From positions 1,550,001 to 1,614,000 of the forward strand of contig JAWKNO010000003.1 of the NCBI GenBank assembly GCA_041391665.1: a stretch of DNA of 64,000 nt, written 5' to 3'. This stretch comes from Bacteroidia bacterium (GTDB lineage: Bacteria > Bacteroidota > Bacteroidia > J057). The notes beneath the pieces are model-generated. The model was given only the letters and a program-made list of their open reading frames with translations, did no database searches and was not told the DNA's origin. Position numbers and translations under genes: made by a program. Shown here in pieces: positions 44,430-52,515 of this stretch (positions are counted from its first letter, which is position 1; each line of letters begins with the position of its first letter).

Positions 44430-44554
44430 TTGTCAAAATTAATCAATCCTTATCCAAATCTTTCCTACGCGATAAGAAAAAGAATCTGTTTTACGAAGTT
44501 GATCTTAAGTTCTGGCATACTCAATATCAAAAGTTCGGGCTGATAACACAGGAA

Positions 44555-44587
44555 AATGCCTGTCCCCCGGCAAGGAGGACAGGCATT
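44555..44587 (-). terminator. Terminator after hsp20
   Basis: AATGCCTGTCC and GGACAGGCATT pair perfectly over eleven bases with an eleven-base loop; TTTT follows in the minus direction. Confidence 0.7.
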
Positions 44588-44597
44588 CCCATCTTCT

Positions 44598-44618
44598 CGT
44601 ACAGTCAGCGACTGTACG
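44598..44618. repeat. Perfect short palindrome behind hsp20
   Basis: CGTACAGTC and GACTGTACG form a nine-pair stem with a three-base loop, 14 bases after the hsp20 stop and just before the main terminator. It has no T tract of its own. It may stabilise the 3' end of the mRNA or bind a protein. Confidence 0.6.
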
Positions 44619-44632
44619 GTGTATATGGCCTT

Positions 44633-45076
44633 CTACGCCTGAGAAATCTCTATTTCCCGACTGGGCCGACGTATTGCTTCCGGAAGTTTCGGCAGGTTGA
44701 TGCTCAGGATCCCTTCAGAATAACGGGCAGTGATATTGTCCTGATCTATAGTTTTGGGAAGGGTAAACGAACGCTCAAATTTTGCGTAATTAAACTCCCT
44801 TTGGGTGTAATTGCCGGTATTGTCCGTTTGCTCAGTTTCTGCGGCTGCACTGATTTTGAGCGTATTTTCATGTACATTCAAGTGAAAATCCTCACGCTTC
44901 AATCCGGGTGCAGCCAGTTCAATCGTGAAGTTTTCTTTTTGTTCGATCACATTCACCTTTGGTACAGAGGCAAACTGATTTGCAGCAGCAAACCGAGCCA
45001 TATCGCGGGTGATAAAGTCATCGAAAAAGTTGCCAAACCTAACAACGGGACGGTGGTGAAATCTAACTACTGACAT
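44633..45076 (-). CDS. Small heat-shock protein, Hsp20/alpha-crystallin family
   Basis: A 147-residue Hsp20 chaperone, an ATP-independent holdase that keeps unfolding proteins soluble. The ATG at 45076 (MSVVRFHHRPVVRFGNFFDDF) is preferred to an upstream in-frame codon at 45142. The N-terminal arm carries the Bacteroidota-typical VVRFGNFFDDFI; the alpha-crystallin domain has PKVNVIEQKENFTIELAAPGLKREDF, ISAAAETEQTDN, NYAKFERSFTLP and ARYSEGILSINLPKL; the C-terminal IEI motif (REIEISQA) is present. Operator-like palindromes lie upstream at 45154-45198, and a terminator follows. Confidence 0.95.
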   Translation of the reverse strand: MSVVRFHHRPVVRFGNFFDDFITRDMARFAAANQFASVPKVNVIEQKENFTIELAAPGLKREDFHLNVHENTLKISAAAETEQTDNTGNYTQREFNYAKFERSFTLPKTIDQDNITARYSEGILSINLPKLPEAIRRPSREIEISQA

Positions 45077-45153
45077 AATATTTCGCTTTTTTTGTTTTGT
45101 TATTTTTTGCTTTTGGAGGTAATGTAACAAGGTAAATGCCACTGGCCTTTTAG

Positions 45154-45198
45154 TGCCAAAATGGCATTAACAACAAGGCGGAACATGCCATAATGGCG
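45154..45198 (-). promoter_or_regulatory. Paired palindromic operator upstream of hsp20
   Basis: TGCCAAAATGGCA (45154-45166) and TGCCATAATGGCG (45186-45198) are near-identical inverted repeats of the form TGCCA-N3-TGGCA whose centres are 32 bases apart, about three helical turns. A third, looser copy (TGCCACTGGC) is at 45137-45146. All lie 60-120 bases before the hsp20 start codon, and about the same distance before the divergent DUF6089 gene at 45270. Confidence 0.55.
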
Positions 45199-45269
45199 TA
45201 ATTTTTATACATCCTTCGTCATCTTTGTCATTTGACCTGCATTTTTCCTCACAATCAACCCCTTATTCT

Positions 45270-46085
45270 ATGCGTACACTTCGTAAGTCCCTTCTCATTG
45301 CTGGTTTAATTTTCATTGTTTTTGTAAATCTTCATGCCCAGCGCAGGTTTAGTATAGCTGCGGGAACCGGCACTGCTTATTACTATGGTGACCTGACGGA
45401 TAATTTTACCAACAGCTTTTTCCGCCCGGCATTACAGATTTCGGGGAGTGCATATTTATTGCCTGTGTTTAGTCTTCGGCTGGGAGTTTCGTATGGCCTG
45501 GTAGGGGCTTCAGACGCACAGGCGAGCAGCGAAACCCGCAGACTTCGCAATTTACATTTTAGAAGTCCGGTAGGAGAAGTGAGTCTGACCGGCGTGTATG
45601 AATTTATCCCTGACCGCAATTTTGGTGTTTCCTGGCGCAATCAACTGCATTTCAGCCCATATATTTTTGGAGGAATTGCGGTTTTCGGATTTGACCCCAG
45701 GGCCGAATATGAAGGAGAATGGGTCAGGCTCCGTCCATTGGGAACAGAGGGTCAGTATATAGGAGATAATGGCAAACGACCTTATTCCTTTGCACAAGCG
45801 GCAATCCCATTTGGCGGGGGAGTCAGTCTGCGGGTGAGTGATTTTATCGGCATCAGCCTGGAGGCTGGCTATCGCATTACCTTTACAGACTATCTCGACG
45901 ATGTGAGTACGATGTATCCCGAACCTGATGCGTTGATTGCATCTGGCGGGGCACTGGCAGCAGCACTTTCCAACCGCACGGGCGGGCCACTTCCGGCAAA
46001 TTCGATCAGAGGCAATCCGGGCGTAAAAGACAGCTATGTGTTCACCACCTTTTCAGTCGTATATTATCTTGAACGGAATCGGTAA
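45270..46085 (+). CDS. DUF6089 (PorG-like) outer-membrane barrel protein
   Basis: A 271-residue protein beginning at the ATG at 45270 with a signal peptide (LLIAGLIFIVFVNLHAQ). The opening RFSIAAGTGTAYYYGDLTD, the SLRLGVSYGLVGASDAQ segment and TRRLRNLHFRSPVGEVSLTGVYEFIP are the signatures of the DUF6089 family, which includes the T9SS-associated PorG. The rest alternates as expected for an eight-strand beta-barrel and ends near an aromatic strand (FSVVYYLERNR). It may work in type IX secretion, but related members with other roles exist. It diverges from hsp20. Confidence 0.8.
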   Translation: MRTLRKSLLIAGLIFIVFVNLHAQRRFSIAAGTGTAYYYGDLTDNFTNSFFRPALQISGSAYLLPVFSLRLGVSYGLVGASDAQASSETRRLRNLHFRSPVGEVSLTGVYEFIPDRNFGVSWRNQLHFSPYIFGGIAVFGFDPRAEYEGEWVRLRPLGTEGQYIGDNGKRPYSFAQAAIPFGGGVSLRVSDFIGISLEAGYRITFTDYLDDVSTMYPEPDALIASGGALAAALSNRTGGPLPANSIRGNPGVKDSYVFTTFSVVYYLERNR

Positions 46086-46198
46086 GAGGAATTAAATACA
46101 AAAGGGAAAGGAACTGAAAATTACCCACTGGCGATTTGCCTGTCAGAAATTTTCGTTTCCCTTCCCCGATCACTTGAGAAATTTTGGTTACTGCCTGT

Positions 46199-46879
46199 TT
46201 ATTTTCCCTGGGCAGCCTCGTACCGAAGTACAAGAGAAAGCTGATAGCAATCTTTCAGGGCATCATAATCTGACTTTGGCAGAGGCTCTTCGGTATAAGA
46301 AGTAGCTCCTACAAAGCGGACTTTGATATCATCAACGCTTGCGCTTTTTGCGATGGTTTCAAAAATCTTGTTGTCGCGGTAATTGGTGTAATAGTTTACT
46401 TCATACACATTGCCATCGGGCGTGTTGCCAACGCGGTGTTCGGTTTCATTTTTGAGATCCAGTTTCTCGGAAGAGATTTTTTGATCACCAAAAGACACCA
46501 TCACATAGTTGTGTTTGATTCCTTTATTTCCGTAGAAATTGCTGCAAAGGTAGTAGTAACCCGTTTTGGCCACATCCGCAGTAAGGGTCCGGCGCTTGGG
46601 CCAGCTTTTGTTCCAATGATTGTGGTAGTAATAACCAGCGGCTTCGTCAAAGGAGAATTTAGCTTTCAGCGCGTTGATATCCGCTTCTGTAAAAGTCATG
46701 CCACCTTTATTTTCTGTTTGGGCAGGGGTTTCTGATTCAGTTGTCGTCGTTTCGTCTGTAGCCTTTTCAGAAGAGCCACCACCACAGGAAGAGAGCAACA
46801 AAACCACACTGACTGCGGGAATCATTGCAAGAAGTCCCATTCTATGGGAAATTGCTTTAATGGTAGTTGTAAGTTTCAT
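46199..46879 (-). CDS. Lipoprotein of unknown function
   Basis: A 226-residue lipoprotein. The ATG at 46879 is chosen (MKLTTTIKAIS); the signal peptide ends in the lipobox LLSSC and is followed by a Gly/Ser- and Thr/Glu-rich linker, then a compact domain with AGYYYHNHWNKSWPKRRTLT and YYLCSNFYGNKGIKHNYVMV. I do not recognise the family. A small inverted repeat lies in the convergent gap at 46100-46165. The gene overlaps nothing, and the methyltransferase gene diverges from it with 35 bases between start codons. Confidence 0.65.
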   Translation of the reverse strand: MKLTTTIKAISHRMGLLAMIPAVSVVLLLSSCGGGSSEKATDETTTTESETPAQTENKGGMTFTEADINALKAKFSFDEAAGYYYHNHWNKSWPKRRTLTADVAKTGYYYLCSNFYGNKGIKHNYVMVSFGDQKISSEKLDLKNETEHRVGNTPDGNVYEVNYYTNYRDNKIFETIAKSASVDDIKVRFVGATSYTEEPLPKSDYDALKDCYQLSLVLRYEAAQGK

Positions 46880-46914
46880 ATAATTAAGCTTGATATGCAT
46901 TGATCCGTAAATAT

Positions 46915-47667
46915 ATGGAAAGAATTGAAATCAACGAACATATGGAAGAATCACAACCTTTCCGTTTCAAAAAATTTGACATATATCAGGATCGCTGTGC
47001 CATGAAAGTGGGTACAGATGGGGTATTGCTGGGAGCCTGGGCAGAAACTTCAGGAAAACAGCATGTTTTGGATATTGGTTCAGGGACAGGTTTACTCGCG
47101 CTTATGATCGCACAACGAAACCCTTTCGCTATTATTGATGCATTGGAGGTCGATGAATCGGCATTTATTCAGTCTCGCCAAAACTTCCTGCGAAGCCCCT
47201 GGCCGGAGCGAATTTCTGCCTGGCACCTGCCTGTACAGGATTTTCAGCCACCGCATTTATTTGATATGATCATCTGCAATCCGCCATTTTATTTACATAG
47301 CCCGGCTATGCCTGACTCTCCCCGGAAATTGGCGAGGCTGGCGCATACACTCAATCCTGAAGAGTTACTGGATTGTTCCCAAAGGCTATTGAAGGATGAA
47401 GGTTTGCTCCAATTGGTTCTGCCTCACAGGGAGGGACAAAACTTTGTGAATATCGCACAGAAGAAAGGCTGGATTCTACACAGACGTACGCTGGTCAGAA
47501 CAAAACCGCAGAAAACTATTTCACGTCACCTGATTGCGCTTACCCGGACTGCCCAGGTTTCAGATAACAATAAGGAGAATGAATTGGTTATACAATATGA
47601 AGGCACCCATACTTACACGGAAGCTTTTCGAAAAATACTACAGGAGTTTTACGTAATATTTGATTAA
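46915..47667 (+). CDS. trmN6: tRNA1(Val) (adenine(37)-N6)-methyltransferase
   Basis: A 250-residue SAM-dependent methyltransferase of the YfiC/TrmN6 type, which methylates A37 of tRNA-Val1. The ATG at 46915 is the most likely start; ATG at 46942 and TTG at 46900 are alternatives. Motifs: FRFKKFDIYQDRCAMKVGTDGVLLGAW (characteristic of the family), SAM-binding motif VLDIGSGTGLLALM, EVDESAF and the amino-N-methyltransferase motif IICNPPFY. The C-terminal region with HRRTLVRTKPQKTISRHLIALTR fits the family. Divergent from the lipoprotein gene. Confidence 0.9.
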   Translation: MERIEINEHMEESQPFRFKKFDIYQDRCAMKVGTDGVLLGAWAETSGKQHVLDIGSGTGLLALMIAQRNPFAIIDALEVDESAFIQSRQNFLRSPWPERISAWHLPVQDFQPPHLFDMIICNPPFYLHSPAMPDSPRKLARLAHTLNPEELLDCSQRLLKDEGLLQLVLPHREGQNFVNIAQKKGWILHRRTLVRTKPQKTISRHLIALTRTAQVSDNNKENELVIQYEGTHTYTEAFRKILQEFYVIFD

Positions 47668-47700
47668 ATTTCAATTAAAAATCTCCCAAAATCCCTGAAT

Positions 47701-48351
47701 ATGAAACACAGCGACGTTTTTCTTTCTTCAAAAACACCTGTAATCATTGGTATACTCAGGGGGTTTGAATCTGAAGCAATTGAAAATATTGCTACCTGTT
47801 ACTCCCGTGCAGGTTTCTCCTTTCTGGAGATTACCCTCAATAGTCCGGGTGCGCTGGAAACGATTGCTGGTCTGGGAAAAACATCGGGGCTGACCATTGG
47901 TGCAGGTACGGTATGCAATACTGATGATCTGGAGCAGGCGCTGGCTGCCGGGGCACAATTTATCGTAAGCCCTGTACTCGATGAAGCCGTAATCAGCGAA
48001 TGCGTAAATCTGGGGGTACCTGTATTTCCCGGCGCTTTTACCCCTACCGAAATTTACCGGGCATGGGCACTCGGTGCGACAATGGTGAAAGTATTTCCGG
48101 CAGGCGTGCTGGGGCCGGGATATATCAAAGAAGTGCTTGCACCGCTACAGCAGATTGCACTTCTGCCTACTGGGGGAATTAATCTCACCAATATGGAAGC
48201 GTTTATCCGTGCAGGCGCCCGTGGGTTTGGTATGGGCAGTCATTTATTTCCCAAAAACCTGATTGAAGCAAAAAACTGGGATGCCCTATACGAATATATG
48301 TTAGTTTTTAAAGAAAATGGATATGCACTTTCCTCCAAAAGCATCGACTAG
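47701..48351 (+). CDS. eda: 2-keto-4-hydroxyglutarate / KDPG aldolase
   Basis: A 216-residue class I aldolase of the Entner-Doudoroff type, cleaving 2-keto-3-deoxy-6-phosphogluconate to pyruvate and glyceraldehyde-3-phosphate (or hydroxyglutarate analogue). Motifs: IIGILRGFESE, FLEITLNSP (catalytic Glu), IGAGTVCNTDDL, QFIVSPVLDEAV, PGAFTPTEIYRAWALGA and MVKVFPAG (Schiff-base Lys), LLPTGGINL. All active-site parts are present. It lies 34 bases after trmN6 and 56 bases before the histidine kinase gene. The partner edd is not visible, so sugar-acid catabolism is an alternative role. Confidence 0.92.
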   Translation: MKHSDVFLSSKTPVIIGILRGFESEAIENIATCYSRAGFSFLEITLNSPGALETIAGLGKTSGLTIGAGTVCNTDDLEQALAAGAQFIVSPVLDEAVISECVNLGVPVFPGAFTPTEIYRAWALGATMVKVFPAGVLGPGYIKEVLAPLQQIALLPTGGINLTNMEAFIRAGARGFGMGSHLFPKNLIEAKNWDALYEYMLVFKENGYALSSKSID

Positions 48352-48407
48352 TTTTCTTTTTCTTTGTAACTTTAACCAATACAACAACAAAACCGACCCT
48401 CAAATTA

Positions 48408-49619
48408 ATGCTTAATCACCAGGAGTCATACATCACATTTGAGAGCGAAGCGGGTTTTCGTACGTTATTTGAGTACGCTACCGTTGGGATTATCGTTGTT
48501 GACCATAAGGGTCGAATTGTCATTGTCAACCCATATACAGAAAACCTTTTTGGTTATAAAAATACCGAGTTGGCGGGCAATTCCATCGAGATCCTAATCC
48601 CGCACGCCGTTCGGAATCAGCACTTCTCTCATCGGGAAAAGTACCTTCATACTCCCCGCAACCGCCAGATGGGTTCCGGCCTGGATCTGCATGCGCTGAA
48701 GAAAGATGGATCAGTCATGCCAGTTGAAATCAGTCTGAGCCATTATCAATCAGCGGGGCAGACCTTTGTTGTCGCTTTTATCAATGACATTACAGAGCGC
48801 AAAAAAGCGCGGGAAATGGACAAAAAATATGCGGCAGAACTGGAAGATGAAGTAAAAACCAGAACCGCCGATCTTGTAGACTCCCTTGAGCGGGAAAAGC
48901 ACCTCAATGAAATGAAGTCCCGGTTTGTTTCTCTGGCTTCCCATGAGTTCAGAACGCCCTTAAGTACGATCCTGACTTCCATTTCACTGGCCGATAAATA
49001 TGCAGATGCAGGAGAAATAGAAAAACATAAAAAGCATGTGGAAAGAATCAAGTCTTCTGTTCACATGCTGACTCATATTCTCAACGATTTTCTCTCTCTT
49101 GAACGGCTCAACCAGGGGAAAGTATCTTCTACACCTGAAACTTTCTTTGTTGACCACTTCCTGAAAGAAACTATGGAGGAAATAGAAGTATTGCTAAAGC
49201 CAGGCCAAAAACTGGAGGTAACCGCCCCCGCACATACAGAAGTACTTTTAAATAAAAAACTGCTAAAAAACATTATTATCAACCTCACCTCCAATGCGGT
49301 AAAATATACGCCTGAGGGGAAAAATATCTCTGTACACTGTAGTCTGAATGAAAACCTCGTTTGCTGGAAAATCGAAGACGAAGGGATCGGAATTCCTGAG
49401 TGCGATCACGAAAGACTATTCAGCATGTTTTTCCGGGCAGGAAATGTAGGGTCGATTAAAGGCACTGGTCTCGGGCTCAACATTGTCAAAAAATATGTAG
49501 ATCTGATGCAGGGAGAAATCACATTTACCAGTGAGGAAGGCAAAGGTACCCGATTTATCGTTACCCTCCCCCAAATACAAGGCCTTCCGGAATCCCCTGA
49601 AGAAGAAGAATTGATTTAA
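48408..49619 (+). CDS. PAS-domain sensor histidine kinase
   Basis: A 403-residue cytosolic kinase without membrane segments. Residues about 12-130 form a PAS sensor (FRTLFEYATVGIIVVDHKGRIVIVNPYTENLFGY), followed by a short coiled linker, the dimerisation and phospho-acceptor domain (ASHEFRTPLSTILTS, His179) and an HATPase (N box LTSNAVKYTPEG, G1 EDEGIGIPE, GTGLGLNIVKKY). A canonical response regulator is not adjacent: the next gene at 49681 is receiver-like but lacks the acceptor Asp. The input signal is unknown; soluble location suggests a cytoplasmic cue or redox/light sensing by PAS. Confidence 0.94.
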   Translation: MLNHQESYITFESEAGFRTLFEYATVGIIVVDHKGRIVIVNPYTENLFGYKNTELAGNSIEILIPHAVRNQHFSHREKYLHTPRNRQMGSGLDLHALKKDGSVMPVEISLSHYQSAGQTFVVAFINDITERKKAREMDKKYAAELEDEVKTRTADLVDSLEREKHLNEMKSRFVSLASHEFRTPLSTILTSISLADKYADAGEIEKHKKHVERIKSSVHMLTHILNDFLSLERLNQGKVSSTPETFFVDHFLKETMEEIEVLLKPGQKLEVTAPAHTEVLLNKKLLKNIIINLTSNAVKYTPEGKNISVHCSLNENLVCWKIEDEGIGIPECDHERLFSMFFRAGNVGSIKGTGLGLNIVKKYVDLMQGEITFTSEEGKGTRFIVTLPQIQGLPESPEEEELI

Positions 49620-49680
49620 TTCATAATTTCAAATGACATAACTCATTTCCCAGAAAAGAAATTGAATGTTTTTTTGGGTT

Positions 49681-50040
49681 ATGAAAAAGATATGGCTTCT
49701 TGCTGAAGGTGAGTTGTGTGAGAATATATATGAAATCCTACAACTTGAAGGATTCGACCCATGGATTGTGTCGAAAAAAGAAGCTGTTGAACTAAATTAT
49801 AATCACGGGCAACCAAGAATGATTATCTGCGAGACCGGATATGTAAAAGCTCATGGGCAATTATTTTCCAGTCCGGGAGAAAAAATTTGCCCGCTGATCA
49901 TTCTCAGCCCCGATGGCGAACAACCATCCAGCCAGATCCATGCAGATCTCTGTCTCCCTATGCCATTTTCGGAAGAAATTCTGCTGAATGCAGTAAAGTA
50001 CTATTTTGATCATCCGCTCATTTCTCACAATTTCACATGA
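49681..50040 (+). CDS. Degenerate receiver-domain protein (pseudo-response regulator)
   Basis: A 119-residue protein with the length and layout of a CheY-like receiver: KKIWLLAEGELCENIYEILQLEGF matches strand 1 to helix 1, PRMIICETG matches strand 3, PLIILSPDGE strand 4 with the Ser/Thr, and ADLCLPMPFSEEILLNAVKYYF strand 5 with the PF motif. The acidic pair after strand 1 is reduced (A8-E9), the phospho-acceptor Asp is Glu51 and the conserved Lys is Met94. It therefore cannot be phosphorylated in the usual way, although Glu can mimic a phosphorylated state. It follows the kinase by 61 bases and overlaps the hydrolase gene by four. Start at 49681 rather than an ATG five codons earlier is a choice. 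Confidence 0.65.
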   Translation: MKKIWLLAEGELCENIYEILQLEGFDPWIVSKKEAVELNYNHGQPRMIICETGYVKAHGQLFSSPGEKICPLIILSPDGEQPSSQIHADLCLPMPFSEEILLNAVKYYFDHPLISHNFT

Positions 50041-50615
50041 TCCTTTCTGCCAGTTCGCAACCAATGGTAATGAATAAAGTCCCAACACTTACCCTTGTAT
50101 TGGACGCATTGCATTTTGCTGCCGGAGTTCATCAGTTTCAAAGAAGAAATGGCTATGAGCCGCTCCCATATATCAACCACCTGATTAAAGTCACCCGTAT
50201 TATCCAATCAGTCGCGGAGGAGACCGACGATGATCTGCTTGCGGCTGCCGCCCTCCACGATGTCATCGAAGATTCTGAAATAACCGCAAATGACCTAACC
50301 CAAAGGTTTGGCCAGAGAGTCGCAGATATCGTCTCCGAACTTACCGACGATATGCAGCTTCCCTACGAATTGCGCAGACAAAAACAGCTAAACGGTGCTG
50401 CGTATCTGTCCCCTGAAGCAAAAAAAATACGTATCGCTGACAAAGGCGCAAACATTGAGGACATTATCTCGTTTCCTCTTGATTGGGACACCAATCGCAA
50501 ACGCGATTATGTCGAATGGTCTGTAAAAATTGTAGATCGGATCAGGGGAATTTCTCCTGTCCTTGAAAAATGGTTTGATGAGCGGGTTGAAAAAGCCCGC
50601 AAAGTGTTAGGATAA
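50037..50615 (+). CDS. HD-domain (p)ppGpp hydrolase-like protein (SpoT/MESH1-type)
   Basis: A 192-residue protein consisting only of a RelA/SpoT-type HD hydrolase domain. H and HD residues appear in ALHFAAGVHQFQRRNG and AAALHDVIEDSEIT, the latter matching the metal-binding HDxxED of SpoT; IRIADKGANIEDI near residue 140 corresponds to the second metal site motif ADRLxNM. The synthetase, TGS and ACT parts of long RSH enzymes are absent, as in small alarmone hydrolases. Such enzymes remove the 3'-pyrophosphate of ppGpp. Start ATG overlaps the pseudo-receiver gene (ATGA), suggesting a functional link. Alarmone specificity is inferred. Confidence 0.85.
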   Translation: MILSASSQPMVMNKVPTLTLVLDALHFAAGVHQFQRRNGYEPLPYINHLIKVTRIIQSVAEETDDDLLAAAALHDVIEDSEITANDLTQRFGQRVADIVSELTDDMQLPYELRRQKQLNGAAYLSPEAKKIRIADKGANIEDIISFPLDWDTNRKRDYVEWSVKIVDRIRGISPVLEKWFDERVEKARKVLG

Positions 50616-50651
50616 ATCCCTACTCCAAGCTCTCAGGTTTTTCCGGGTAAT

Positions 50652-52484
50652 ATGCGAACCAATACAGAAAAAATACGGCGTATGATCGCCAAACTGGACG
50701 AGATGATAACCTCAGCCAGAGAAATGGAAAACCAGTACAAAACCGTACTGTCAAAAATCCATCCCAGGTACCTGAAAGGTGCGCGCAACCTCCTCCACTA
50801 CCGATCGCTGCGGGAACATGATATCCGTTCGCTTCAGCGACAATTGGGCAACCTGGGACTTTCGCGCCTTGCCCGGGCAGAAAACCATGTCATGACCAGC
50901 CTGCTCACTACCCGGAGCATTTTGCGCGGATTTCTCAAATCCAAACAGCTCAAGCTGAAACGCTCCGGACTTTCCATCAAAGAAGGCCGCAAACTGGTCA
51001 ATGCCAATGCCCGCGCCCTCCTTGGGCACAGCAGTACCGGTCGCCGCACCCGAATCATGGTGACACAGCCCACAGAGGCCGCCGCCAACCCCCGGCTCGT
51101 CGCCGAAATGATGGCCGCTGGTATGAATACGGTCCGTATCAATTGTGCACACGACGGCCCCGAAATATGGGAGAAACTCATACATAATGCCCGAAAGGCA
51201 GCCGCCAAAGCACGAAGGCAGATCAAAGTTACTATGGATCTCGGCGGCCCCAAAATCCGGACCGGAGCAATTGCACCCGGCCCGCAGGTGATGCGCTTGC
51301 GCACACAAAAAAACAACCTCGGACAGGTTATTCAGCCTGCACTGGTATGGCTGTCTCCCAACACTACCCCAGACCCCTCTCTCATTCATCTCCCACTGCC
51401 CAAAGCCTGGGTAGAAAACCTTAAACCCGGAAATAAACTCCAATTTTCCGATACAAGAGGAAAAAAACGCACGCTTACTGTCACTCACAAACTTCCCGGC
51501 GGGGTAATCGCCTCATGCCAAAAAAATGCATACGTGATGACCGGTTTGGAAATCAGCATTTCCAATCACCCTGAAACAGAGCCCGCAGCTATTGGTTATC
51601 TCCCTGCTTTGGAGCAGACGCTGGTTTTGGTTCCGGGAGACAAACTCATCCTTCATGCCACACCAGAACCAGGAGAAAATGCCCTGCTCGACGAAGCCGG
51701 AAAAACTATTCAGCCTGCACATATTTCGTGTACTTCAACGGAGGTTTTCAGCAGCGTGAATATAGGAGAGAAAATCCTGTTTGACGACGGGAAAATCAGT
51801 GGGGTAATACGCAAAACCTATCCTGACCGGATGGAGATTGAAATTACCGCAGCCAGCGAGGGCAAGGCCCGTTTGGCCGCTGACAAAGGCATCAATTTAC
51901 CCGACAGCCAACTCAGCATACGAGGACTCACCACCAAAGACAAAGAAGATCTGGCATTTGTTGCGGCACATGCCGACGTGGTCAATATGTCGTTTGTCAA
52001 CAGTCCTGAAGATGTGGAAGATCTGTTGGAAGAATTGCGAAAGCTGGATGCTTTTGGGAAGTTGGGGATAATCATGAAAATAGAAACCCAGCAGGCATTT
52101 ACCAATCTGATGGACATATTGCTGGCAGGCATGCAGACCTATCCTGTAGGAGTAATGATTGCCCGTGGAGATCTGGCGATTGAGACTGGCTGGGACAATA
52201 TGGGCTATATTCAGGAGGAAATCTTCTGGATGTGTCAGGCTGCACATTTGCCCGATATATGGGCAACACAGGTGCTGGAAAGTCTGGCGAAAAAAGGCCT
52301 GCCTTCCCGCGCAGAGATTTCCGATGCGACCATGGCCCAACGGGCAGAGTGTGTCATGCTCAACAAGGGCCCGTACATCGTCAATGCCATTCGCCTGTTG
52401 GACACAATTCTCCGAAATATGGATGAATACCAGGAGAAAAAGACAGCCTACACACCGCCAATGGCGGGTTTTCCGAAAATGTGA
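50652..52484 (+). CDS. Divergent pyruvate-kinase-like protein with N-terminal helical extension
   Basis: A 610-residue protein. Residues about 1-130 are basic and helical (RRMIAKLDEMITSAREMENQYK) and unlike standard pyruvate kinase. From about 133 the pyruvate kinase barrel begins: RTRIMVTQPTE, AGMNTVRINCAHDG (usual RxNFSHG), MDLGGPKIRTG, the enlarged B domain, IIMKIETQQAF (catalytic Lys and metal Glu), MIARGDLAIETGWDNM (metal Asp), WATQVLESLAKKGLPSRAEI and CVMLNKGPY where normal enzymes have SGETA. The C-terminal allosteric domain is missing. Phosphoryl transfer to ADP from PEP is possible but not certain. It is 36 bases after the HD hydrolase gene. Confidence 0.8.
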   Translation: MRTNTEKIRRMIAKLDEMITSAREMENQYKTVLSKIHPRYLKGARNLLHYRSLREHDIRSLQRQLGNLGLSRLARAENHVMTSLLTTRSILRGFLKSKQLKLKRSGLSIKEGRKLVNANARALLGHSSTGRRTRIMVTQPTEAAANPRLVAEMMAAGMNTVRINCAHDGPEIWEKLIHNARKAAAKARRQIKVTMDLGGPKIRTGAIAPGPQVMRLRTQKNNLGQVIQPALVWLSPNTTPDPSLIHLPLPKAWVENLKPGNKLQFSDTRGKKRTLTVTHKLPGGVIASCQKNAYVMTGLEISISNHPETEPAAIGYLPALEQTLVLVPGDKLILHATPEPGENALLDEAGKTIQPAHISCTSTEVFSSVNIGEKILFDDGKISGVIRKTYPDRMEIEITAASEGKARLAADKGINLPDSQLSIRGLTTKDKEDLAFVAAHADVVNMSFVNSPEDVEDLLEELRKLDAFGKLGIIMKIETQQAFTNLMDILLAGMQTYPVGVMIARGDLAIETGWDNMGYIQEEIFWMCQAAHLPDIWATQVLESLAKKGLPSRAEISDATMAQRAECVMLNKGPYIVNAIRLLDTILRNMDEYQEKKTAYTPPMAGFPKM

Positions 52485-52515
52485 TATCGCTCCCGTTGTG
52501 CTCCGGTATCCCTTT

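Noticed and set aside
45130..45210. A sigma54 promoter for hsp20
   Set aside because: TGGCA is present, but the TTGC element at the required spacing is absent; palindromic symmetry explains the TGGCA better.
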